This document shows, in pieces, positions 16,869 through 30,374 of a DNA stretch of 52,705 nt. Origin of the DNA: Nocardia asiatica NBRC 100129 (lineage in GTDB: Bacteria; Actinomycetota; Actinomycetes; Mycobacteriales; Mycobacteriaceae). Numbering within the stretch: position 1 is the stretch's first letter; each line of letters starts with the position of its first letter. Below the pieces are notes generated by a model. It saw only the letters and a list, made by a program, of their open reading frames with translations. It searched no databases and was not told where the DNA came from. The translations under genes were made by a program, and so were the position numbers. The stretch is from assembly GCF_000308415.1 (NCBI RefSeq), contig NZ_BAFS01000167.1:1-52705 (forward strand), given 5' to 3'.

Positions 16869-17146
16869 AAACGACTGCATTACGGGCGATTCCCGTACTG
16901 GGATGGCTGTATCTGGCCTGCGGCGTGCTCGCCGCGGCGACCGGCCGGATTCCGGACAACCGGATCCTGCGCACCGTCTGGTGGACCGACGCGTTCCTCA
17001 GCGTCGTCGTGCACGCGGCCCAGATCCCGGCGGCCCTGCGCGCCGCCGAGGGCTCCGGGCGCGGCAGGCTCGAGACGGCGGTCCTGACCCAGATCTTCGG
17101 CCTGACCTGGTGGCGAACCCCGCCCGGCAAGGAGGAACGGCAATGA
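16865..17146 (+). CDS. Small membrane protein in the beta-lactone operon
   Basis: 93 residues, mostly hydrophobic. Segments at about 9-27, 38-58 and 72-83 could span or line the membrane; WW at 39-40, His50 and the FGLTWW block stand out. ATGA overlaps at both ends fix its limits and couple it to the synthetase and the reductase. I do not recognise it firmly. The H...TQIFGLTWW arrangement weakly recalls small Erg28/DUF4499-type scaffold proteins that accompany 3-beta-HSD-type enzymes. It may hold the lactone enzymes at the membrane. Confidence 0.8.
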   Translation: MKTTALRAIPVLGWLYLACGVLAAATGRIPDNRILRTVWWTDAFLSVVVHAAQIPAALRAAEGSGRGRLETAVLTQIFGLTWWRTPPGKEERQ

Positions 17147-18189
17147 GCAAAGTTCTGGTGACCGGCGCGTCCGGATTCCTGGGCGGCGCGCTGGTGCGCA
17201 GGCTGGTGCGCGACGGAGAGCACGACGTATCGATCCTGGTGCGACGCACCAGCGATTTGAGCGACCTCGGCGCGGACGTCGACAAGGTCGAGCTGATCTA
17301 CGGCGACCTGACCGATCCCGCCTCGCTCGAGCGAGCCACCCGCGGGGTCGGCGTCGTCTTCCACAGCGCGGCACGGGTGGACGAGCGCGGCACCCGGGAA
17401 CAGTTCTGGAACGAGAACGTCCGGGCCACCGAGCGGCTGCTCGAGGCAGCTCGGCGCGCCGGGGCCGCCCGGTTCGTGTTCATCTCCAGCCCCAGCGCGC
17501 TGATGGACTACTACGGCGGCGACCAGCTCGACGTCGACGAATCGGTGCCTTACCCACGGCGCTACCTGAACCTGTACGCCGAGACCAAAGCCGCTGCCGA
17601 GCGGGCGGTCCTGGCGGCCGACACCGAGGGATTCCGCACCTGCGCACTGCGCCCGCGCGCGATCTGGGGCGCGGGCGACCGGTCCGGACCCATCGTGCGG
17701 CTGCTCGGGCGGGCCGGGGCGGGGACGCTGCCTGACCTGTCGTTCGGTCGCACCGTGTACGCCTCGCTGTGCCACGTGGACAATATCGTCGACGCCTGTG
17801 TGAAGGCGGCCGCGTCGGACGCGGTGGGCGGCAGAGCGTATTTCATCGCCGACGCCGAGAAGACCGACGTCTGGGGATTTCTGGGTGAGGTGGCCACTCG
17901 GCTGGGGTACCGGCCACCCACCAGGAAACCTCATCCCCGAGTGATCAATGCGGCAGTGCGTGTGATCGAGACGATCTGGCGCATCCCGGCCGTGGCGACC
18001 CGCTGGTCGCCGCCGCTGTCGCGCTACGCCGTCGCGCTGATGACCCGCAGCGCCACCTATGACACCGGCGCCGCCGCCCGCGATTTCGGCTATCGGCCGG
18101 TCGTGGACCGCGACAGCGGCCTGGCCGACTTCCTCGCCTGGCTGCAAACCCAGGGTGGAGCGGTCGAGCTCACCCGGAATCTGCGCTGA
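17143..18189 (+). CDS. nltD: OleD/NltD-like NAD(P)-dependent 3-ketoacid reductase (3-beta-HSD family)
   Basis: A 348-residue extended SDR with TGASGFLG (7-14), catalytic Ser near 115-116 in FISSPSA, and Y145-x3-K149. HVDNIVDACVKAA is typical of the 3-beta-HSD/OleD group. OleD reduces the 2-alkyl-3-ketoacid from OleA to the 3-hydroxyacid used by OleC. ATG 17143 overlaps the preceding stop (ATGA). Together with the ketosynthase pair and the synthetase it completes a three-step route to a beta-lactone. Confidence 0.82.
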   Translation: MSKVLVTGASGFLGGALVRRLVRDGEHDVSILVRRTSDLSDLGADVDKVELIYGDLTDPASLERATRGVGVVFHSAARVDERGTREQFWNENVRATERLLEAARRAGAARFVFISSPSALMDYYGGDQLDVDESVPYPRRYLNLYAETKAAAERAVLAADTEGFRTCALRPRAIWGAGDRSGPIVRLLGRAGAGTLPDLSFGRTVYASLCHVDNIVDACVKAAASDAVGGRAYFIADAEKTDVWGFLGEVATRLGYRPPTRKPHPRVINAAVRVIETIWRIPAVATRWSPPLSRYAVALMTRSATYDTGAAARDFGYRPVVDRDSGLADFLAWLQTQGGAVELTRNLR

Positions 18190-18215
18190 GCGCCGCACCG
18201 ATACCGGAGACCAGC

Positions 18216-19415
18216 ATGAGCAACTCCCCCGTCTTCCGCAGGAAGATCACGCCCACCGAACGCCTCTATTTCCGCACCCGGGAGGTCACGCCGCCGTTCG
18301 TCATGCACCTCGCCGTCCACGGCGACGGCGGCCTCGACCCGGCCGCTGTGCAGCGCGCGGTCGACGTGGCATCGGCGGCCGTACCTGGCGCTCGGCTGAT
18401 CCGCGACGGCCACGAGTGGGTCGACAGCGGCCTGGCCGCCACCGTGCGCGTCGTGCCGGGATGGTCGCTGGACTATGCCGCATTGGAGCACGACGCGGTG
18501 CTCAACAGCCCGATCGGGCCGACACCGGACCGGACCACCGAGGTGCTGCTGCTCACCGGCGAGCAGACCACCGTTCTGTTCCGCGCCTTCCACGGCGTGA
18601 TGGACGGCATGGGTCTGCGGATGTGGGTGGACGACGTCTTCCGTGCCCTGCGCGGACAGCCGCCCCTCGGCGCGCCCGATCCGATCGCCGACGCCGAACT
18701 GGTGGCGCGGGTCGGCGCGCCGGGCAAGCCGACGCGGGTGCTGCCCACATACGCGGCGCCGACCGGCCGGGGCCGCCAGGATCCGGCGGCTCCGCGCTGG
18801 CTGCTGCGCCACCGCACCATCGAGGCCACCGGCAAGGCGATCGTCGCGCGCGTCGCGGCGGTCCTGGCCGCCGAGTCGGAAACGAAGTCGCGGTTCATGA
18901 TTCCGGTCGACCTGCGCAGGCACGACCCCGCGCTGCGCTCCACCGCAAACCTGGCGCTGCCGCTGTTCCTCGACGTTGCTCCCGGTGAGGACTGGCAGAC
19001 GATCAGCGCGCGGATGCGCACCGGGCTGCGGGAGAAGCGGGAACTGAATCAATTGGACAACGGCAAGTTGTCGCGGTTCCCCGCCGCCGTCGTCCACGGG
19101 GTGCTGCGCGGGAGCAACCGGCTCGGCGCGCGGTCGAACCGGAACATGGTATCGGCCACCGTCTCCCACATGGGCACAGTCGATCTCGACGAGCTGGCTG
19201 TCCCCGGCTGGACGCCGACCGCCCTGCGGGTGCTGCCCCAGCACAGCGGCGCGATGCCGCTGCTGTTCGCCATGGTCGAGTCACGCGGGAAACTGGAGCT
19301 GACCGTCTCCTGCCGCAATGGCGCGGGTATCGAACAGCGCCTGGAGGCGCTGCTGGACAAGATCGCCGCGCGGCTGGAAGCCGAGCTGGCGCCGCACGAT
19401 GCGGCCGTGCGATGA
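18216..19415 (+). CDS. Condensation-fold acyltransferase (PapA/WS-DGAT-like)
   Basis: 399 residues. The active-site motif is H126-x3-D130-G131 (FRAFHGVMDGMGL), and a second block FMIPVDLRRH resembles the structural DFGWG-region scaffold of condensation-domain proteins. Such enzymes move an acyl group from CoA or a carrier protein to an alcohol or amine. It lies 26 bases after the nltD-like gene and its stop overlaps the MmpL start (ATGA), so it belongs to the same operon. I infer that it acylates the lactone, its hydroxy-acid precursor or a carrier molecule. I do not recall this gene from published nlt clusters. Confidence 0.7.
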   Translation: MSNSPVFRRKITPTERLYFRTREVTPPFVMHLAVHGDGGLDPAAVQRAVDVASAAVPGARLIRDGHEWVDSGLAATVRVVPGWSLDYAALEHDAVLNSPIGPTPDRTTEVLLLTGEQTTVLFRAFHGVMDGMGLRMWVDDVFRALRGQPPLGAPDPIADAELVARVGAPGKPTRVLPTYAAPTGRGRQDPAAPRWLLRHRTIEATGKAIVARVAAVLAAESETKSRFMIPVDLRRHDPALRSTANLALPLFLDVAPGEDWQTISARMRTGLREKRELNQLDNGKLSRFPAAVVHGVLRGSNRLGARSNRNMVSATVSHMGTVDLDELAVPGWTPTALRVLPQHSGAMPLLFAMVESRGKLELTVSCRNGAGIEQRLEALLDKIAARLEAELAPHDAAVR

Positions 19416-21517
19416 CCGCCCTCGCCCACGTCGTCTCGACCCGGCCACGGCTGGTGCTCGCGGTGGTGACCGCGGTGATGCTGCTGTCCGGCCTGCTGGG
19501 CATCGGCGCGTCCGAGAAGGTCACGGCGGCCGGGTTCATCGATCCCGGCAGCGAGTCGTCGCACGTGGATCAGCTGGTGAGCGACCACTTCGGACCCCAG
19601 AATCCCGACGTGATCGTGCGCTATACCGCGCCGGAGGGGCAGACGCTCGACGACATCGGCGCCCAGGTGCGGGAATCGCTCACGCGAATCGACCCGGCGA
19701 TGCTGCAACGACCCATCGAGACCTATTGGAACGCCGGATTCGCACGCAAGCAGTTCCTGCGCTCGGCGGACAACCGGCACGCACTGGCCCTGGTGTATCT
19801 CGCCGGGGACGCCGACCAGCGCGTCAGCGCGTACCCGGATATCGAGCCGCGCCTGCGGGTTCCGGGCGTCGCCACCGATCTGTCCGGCTACAGCGCGATC
19901 TCCACCGAGATCAACGCGCAGTCCCAGCACGATCTGCTGCGCGCGGAATCGCTCTCGCTCCCGCTCACGCTGCTCATCCTGGTGCTCGTCTTCGGCGGTC
20001 TCGTCGCCGCGTCCTTCCCGGTCGTGGTCGGCGCCCTGACGGTGCTCGGCGCGCTGGGCGCGATCCGGGTGCTCGCCGAGTTCACCGAGGTGAGCACCTT
20101 CGCGATGAACATCGCCTCGCTGCTCGGCTTGGGGATGGCCATCGACTACGGACTGTTCCTGGTCACCCGGTTCCGCGAGGAGGTCGCCGACGGGCACGCG
20201 GTGCACTCCGCGATCGCACGCACCTACGCCACGGCCGGCCGCACGGTCGCGTTCTCGGCGGTGCTGCTGGTCTGCGCGTTCGCGGGAACCTTCGTCTTCC
20301 CGCAGGCGGTGCTGCGGTCGCTGGGGATCGGCGCGATCACCGCCGTCGCGCTGGCGGCCGGACTGTCGCTCACCGTGCTGCCCGCGCTGCTGGCCCTGTT
20401 CGGCGCGCGCATCGGCAGCGCACGGGTGATCGATCGCACCGAGCGCTTCTGGGGTGGGCTGGTCGATCGGGTGTTGCGGCGACCCGGTCTGGTCACCGTG
20501 GTCGTCGGCGCCGTCCTGCTGGTCTTCGCGGCGCCGCTGGCCGGGCTGCGGCTCGGCGACATCGACCACCGTGCGTTGCCCGCGGACAACGCGATGCGCG
20601 TCACGGTCGAGGAACTCACCGCGCAGTTTCCCGCGGCAGGCAGCGGAGTCACCGCCGTGCTGCGCGGCACCGACGGGCCGCCGCAATCGGCCGCCGTCGA
20701 CGCGGCCGCGACGGCACTGGGCGAGGCCGACGGAGTGCGGCAGGTCCTCCAAGTGGGCCGCGCGGAGGACTTCGTGGTCTTCCACGCGTTCCTGCGCGAC
20801 ACCGACCGCACCGAGGCGGCGAGCGCGGCCGTCCGTGGCATGCGGGAGCTGACGCCCCCCGACGGCACGGTCCTGTTGATCGGCGGTGACACCGCGGCCA
20901 CGGTCGACAGCGTGCGCTCGATCGTGGCCGCCATGCCGTGGATGGTTCTCGTCATGGTCACCGCGACGATGGTTTTGCTGGCTGCGGCGTTCCGCTCGAT
21001 CGTGTTGCCGCTCAAAGCCGTCGCCCTCGCCTTCCTCAGCCTCGCCGCCACATTCGGCGTGCTCACCTGGATCTTCTGCGGCGGGCATCTGGCCGGCCCG
21101 CTCGGCGTGAGCACCGGCCCGATCACCGCCGGCATGCTGGTGCTGATCATCGCGGTGGTGTTCGGGCTCTCCACCGACTACGAGGTGTTCCTGTTGTCGC
21201 GCATGGTCGAGGCGCACGACGCGGGCGCCGACACCGCCGGGTCGGTGCGGGCGGGCACGGTCAAGACCGCCCGCGTGATCACCGCCGCCGCGACCCTGCT
21301 GGTGATCGTCACCGGAGCGTTCACCCTGTCCCCTCTGACGCCCATGCGCTTCCTCGGCCTCGGCATGATCATCGCCCTCGTCGTGGACGCCACCCTCGTC
21401 CGCATGCTCCTGGTCCCTGCCCTGGTCCAACTGATGGGCCCCGCCAACTGGTGGTCGCCGCGCGGCCGCCGGATCATCCCCACCACTGTCCAGGAACGCA
21501 CGCCCACTCCCACCTGA
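19412..21517 (+). CDS. MmpL/MMPL-family RND lipid transporter
   Basis: 701 residues with the two-fold MMPL layout: one N-terminal helix, a periplasmic loop, five clustered helices, then a repeat of the same. Proton-relay Asp-Tyr pairs are seen in LGMAIDYGLFLVTRFREE and FGLSTDYEVFLLSR. It is shorter than mycobacterial MmpL3/8 and lacks a long cytoplasmic C-terminal tail. It is coupled to the acyltransferase by an ATGA overlap and is likely to export the lipid made by this operon. A 17-bp perfect hairpin starts six bases after its stop. Confidence 0.88.
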   Translation: MTALAHVVSTRPRLVLAVVTAVMLLSGLLGIGASEKVTAAGFIDPGSESSHVDQLVSDHFGPQNPDVIVRYTAPEGQTLDDIGAQVRESLTRIDPAMLQRPIETYWNAGFARKQFLRSADNRHALALVYLAGDADQRVSAYPDIEPRLRVPGVATDLSGYSAISTEINAQSQHDLLRAESLSLPLTLLILVLVFGGLVAASFPVVVGALTVLGALGAIRVLAEFTEVSTFAMNIASLLGLGMAIDYGLFLVTRFREEVADGHAVHSAIARTYATAGRTVAFSAVLLVCAFAGTFVFPQAVLRSLGIGAITAVALAAGLSLTVLPALLALFGARIGSARVIDRTERFWGGLVDRVLRRPGLVTVVVGAVLLVFAAPLAGLRLGDIDHRALPADNAMRVTVEELTAQFPAAGSGVTAVLRGTDGPPQSAAVDAAATALGEADGVRQVLQVGRAEDFVVFHAFLRDTDRTEAASAAVRGMRELTPPDGTVLLIGGDTAATVDSVRSIVAAMPWMVLVMVTATMVLLAAAFRSIVLPLKAVALAFLSLAATFGVLTWIFCGGHLAGPLGVSTGPITAGMLVLIIAVVFGLSTDYEVFLLSRMVEAHDAGADTAGSVRAGTVKTARVITAAATLLVIVTGAFTLSPLTPMRFLGLGMIIALVVDATLVRMLLVPALVQLMGPANWWSPRGRRIIPTTVQERTPTPT

Positions 21518-21522
21518 CAGCC

Positions 21523-21563
21523 GAGTGCACATGTCCGCGAGGTGTCCGCGGACATGTGCACTC
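21523..21563. terminator. 17-bp perfect hairpin between convergent operons
   Basis: GAGTGCACATGTCCGCG (21523-21539) is exactly complementary to 21547-21563, with a 7-base loop. It sits in the 58-bp gap between the MmpL stop and the stop of the opposing unknown gene. No T-tract is present on either strand. It probably serves as a bidirectional terminator. Confidence 0.7.
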
Positions 21564-21575
21564 GCCGGTATCGAG

Positions 21576-22259
21576 TCAGGCGACCAGTTCGAGCAGGCCG
21601 CGGGGGTCCCATGGCATCGGGCCGGTCGGAAAGCTGAGGCGGACCAGGCGGTGGGGCGGGGTCGCGTCGAAATGCGCCACGGCGGGTGGCAGGAATCCGC
21701 CGAGCACCTTCTCCAGCATCGTGTTCAGCCCGGACAGCCGCGGTCGCAACCGGACCTGCCAGCTGGTGATTCGCCCGGCCGGAACCTCGACGACGGTGCG
21801 CTGTTCCACTTTGGCGCCGAGCGGGAGGTGCACCGAGAAGGCCAGCCACAGATCCACGCACTCCTCGGCGCCCTCGGCGAAGTCCAGGCCGCGCAGCAGC
21901 GTCAAGCCGCCGGCCAGCGGCATCACGTTCGCCGGGAAGGGCGCGATCCCGCCGCCGAACTGCAGATGGACGGTGCCGAGGAAGTTCGCTTCCTCGCGGG
22001 AGACCACCGTGGTGCCCGAACGTGTCTCCGCGCGGTAGTGCTCGGCCTGCAGCCGATCTCCGTAGCGCCGGAACCGCTGCTCGATGCTCATCGCGAAATG
22101 CCGTTGTCCCAGGCCGGCCTCGAGAATCGAGCGGTAGCCGTCACCGTCGTGGGTGACCACACTGATCAGGTCGAGCTTCGGCGGCCGATCGGCGACGGTC
22201 ACGGTGTAGACGGACTTCTCTCCGTCGGGGATGCCCGGGTCACGAAACGCGGTGTGCAC
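21576..22259 (-). CDS. Unknown protein, third gene of PKS-PapA operon
   Basis: 227 residues, unrecognised. It has no signal peptide and no strong membrane helix. Alternating strand-like segments (SVYTVTVAD, TVHLQFGGG, QRTVVEVPAGRITSWQVRL) suggest a beta-barrel or lipocalin-like fold. The GIPDGEKSVYTV opening weakly recalls DUF3108-type proteins. GTG 22259 follows GGAGGG at good spacing and starts ten bases after the papA stop, so the two are co-transcribed. By position it could bind, process or help transport the lipid product. Confidence 0.75.
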   Translation of the reverse strand: MHTAFRDPGIPDGEKSVYTVTVADRPPKLDLISVVTHDGDGYRSILEAGLGQRHFAMSIEQRFRRYGDRLQAEHYRAETRSGTTVVSREEANFLGTVHLQFGGGIAPFPANVMPLAGGLTLLRGLDFAEGAEECVDLWLAFSVHLPLGAKVEQRTVVEVPAGRITSWQVRLRPRLSGLNTMLEKVLGGFLPPAVAHFDATPPHRLVRLSFPTGPMPWDPRGLLELVA

Positions 22260-22268
22260 AAGCCCTCC

Positions 22269-23666
22269 TCACAGGCCGTCCTCGGCCGCCGCCGCGAACA
22301 CCGCTCGGAGCGTGGCCACATAGCGTTCGACGGAGCCGTGCGCCACCGGTGTGTCCGGGTAGATGACGCTCAGCGTGGTCTCCGACGCGAACCGGTTGAT
22401 CCAGATCAGGACCTGTTCGGATGCGGCGCGATTGGCGTACAGCCCGCACGACCCCAAGTCGAACAGTTCGTTGCCGAGCAGCTCTCGGGTGTCCACGTAC
22501 GAGATCATCGGCGTGGACCAGCCGGGTTCCAGGTCGAGGTCGGAGTCGGCGGGCAGCAGTTCCACCACGCGCTGGAACGAGGTGGGGGCCAGGCGGAGAC
22601 CGTTCTCGTAGGCGCGCTGCGCGAGGGCGGCGGCTCGCGCGAAGGTGGTGGCGGCGCCGATCGGGAAAGCCACCGGCAGCAGCGTCGCGTACCAGCCCAC
22701 CGACGCGCGTTCGGCGGCCGTGCTGCGGGTGCTGACGGGCGTCATGCCGAAGTAGTAGTCGCTATCGATGAGCCGGCGCTCGGTCAGCGCCGCCGCGGCG
22801 AAGATGCCACCGACGAAATCCGCGCCGTTGGCTCGGCAGACCCGCTCGAACCGCAGGGCGGTGTGCTCGTCGAAAAGGGTGACCGTACGGTGTGCGCTGC
22901 GGTTGTAGACATCGGTGCGCCTGCCCAGATCCAGCGGGAAGGACGGTAGTTCGCCGTCGTTCCCGCGGATGAGTTCCAGCCACTTCCGCACGCCGGGCGA
23001 GGCGAGGGTCATCCGGCCCGTGTACGCCCGCTCGGCGGCGCAGTAGTCGAGGTAGCTGGCCGCCGGGGTGAGCATGCCGACGTCTTCCCACACTTCCCGC
23101 AGATACAACAGCGCGAGGTCGAATCCGGACAGGTACTGCCCGAATCCGTCGGTGTGCAGATGATCGACCGCCAGATAGACCGTGGTCGAATCCTCGCGTT
23201 CGATCGCCCCGAAGGTGAAGCAGTCCCAGTCGAAGGGTCCCGGCGTCGTCTTCTGGACGTGATCGCGGATCGCCCTGGCGTGGTCGACGTGGCCGTAATC
23301 GATCGGCACGAATTCGACGTCCTCCGCGGGCACGAGGTGCCGCTCGATCGCGCCCGCGGCATCGACTCGGAACCAGGTCCGGAACGTGTCGTGGCGCAAC
23401 AGGAACGCGTTGACCGCGCGCGTCATCGCGGCCAGGTCGAGGCCGCCGGTCGGGATCTCCGCGGTCACCAGGCACAGGCCCGAGTACCGGAAGTCCGCCT
23501 GGGCGTGCCGATCGGCGAGCCGGAGATACTGCTCCTGCTGGTGGGAGGGCGGGGCCGGATGCACCGGCGCCCGCCGAGCGCGCGCCACCGAATCCGGTGA
23601 CGCCGCCCAGCTGACCAGTCGGCCGGGCCCCGGCTCCCATTCCTCGATCAGTCCGAAACTGACCAC
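22269..23666 (-). CDS. papA: PapA1/PapA2-type polyketide-associated acyltransferase
   Basis: 465 residues. It resembles mycobacterial PapA2 from the N-terminus (EEWEPGPGRLVSW, ARRAPVHPAPPSHQQ) through RHDTFRTWF, WDCFTFGAI, the active-site motif H169-x3-D173-G174, GELPSFPLDLG and the C-terminal NRFASETTLSVIYPD. That family esterifies trehalose or sulfotrehalose with fatty or polyketide chains. The nearby Mas-like synthase, which has no thioesterase, is the likely acyl donor. The GTG start at 23666 lies 31 bases from the PKS stop. Which sugar or alcohol it acylates cannot be read from the sequence. Confidence 0.83.
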   Translation of the reverse strand: MVSFGLIEEWEPGPGRLVSWAASPDSVARARRAPVHPAPPSHQQEQYLRLADRHAQADFRYSGLCLVTAEIPTGGLDLAAMTRAVNAFLLRHDTFRTWFRVDAAGAIERHLVPAEDVEFVPIDYGHVDHARAIRDHVQKTTPGPFDWDCFTFGAIEREDSTTVYLAVDHLHTDGFGQYLSGFDLALLYLREVWEDVGMLTPAASYLDYCAAERAYTGRMTLASPGVRKWLELIRGNDGELPSFPLDLGRRTDVYNRSAHRTVTLFDEHTALRFERVCRANGADFVGGIFAAAALTERRLIDSDYYFGMTPVSTRSTAAERASVGWYATLLPVAFPIGAATTFARAAALAQRAYENGLRLAPTSFQRVVELLPADSDLDLEPGWSTPMISYVDTRELLGNELFDLGSCGLYANRAASEQVLIWINRFASETTLSVIYPDTPVAHGSVERYVATLRAVFAAAAEDGL

Positions 23667-23697
23667 GGCGCTACCTCGTTTCGACGACGACGGTCGG

Positions 23698-30111
<6,414 letters not shown>

Positions 30112-30298
30112 GCACATCCTCCGGGTCGGATCCAGGTGATCGCCACTCTTTTCGGGCGATTCACGAATTAGCGAGTGCGCAGCTGGCAACGGCCCCAGCG
30201 TAACGGCCGCCACACCAACCGTCGCGGGCTCAGGGAGAGTTCACAATCCGCCTGCCCGCCCATTTGTCACATATCGAGATTCTGGGCTGCGCCCTGGT

Positions 30299-30327
30299 GA
30301 AAACCGTTGTGATTGCTAGGTTTTCAT
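30299..30327. promoter_or_regulatory. Inverted repeat in the PKS/MmpL divergent promoter region
   Basis: TGAAAACC (30299-30306) and GGTTTTCA (30320-30327) form a perfect 8-bp inverted repeat with a 13-base spacer. It lies about 50 bp before the MmpL start within the 263-bp divergent gap and is a candidate operator controlling both directions. Confidence 0.5.
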
Positions 30328-30374
30328 CGTTCGGGATCTCGCCGGAATACGATGTCATCGATTAGGAGGCGGCA

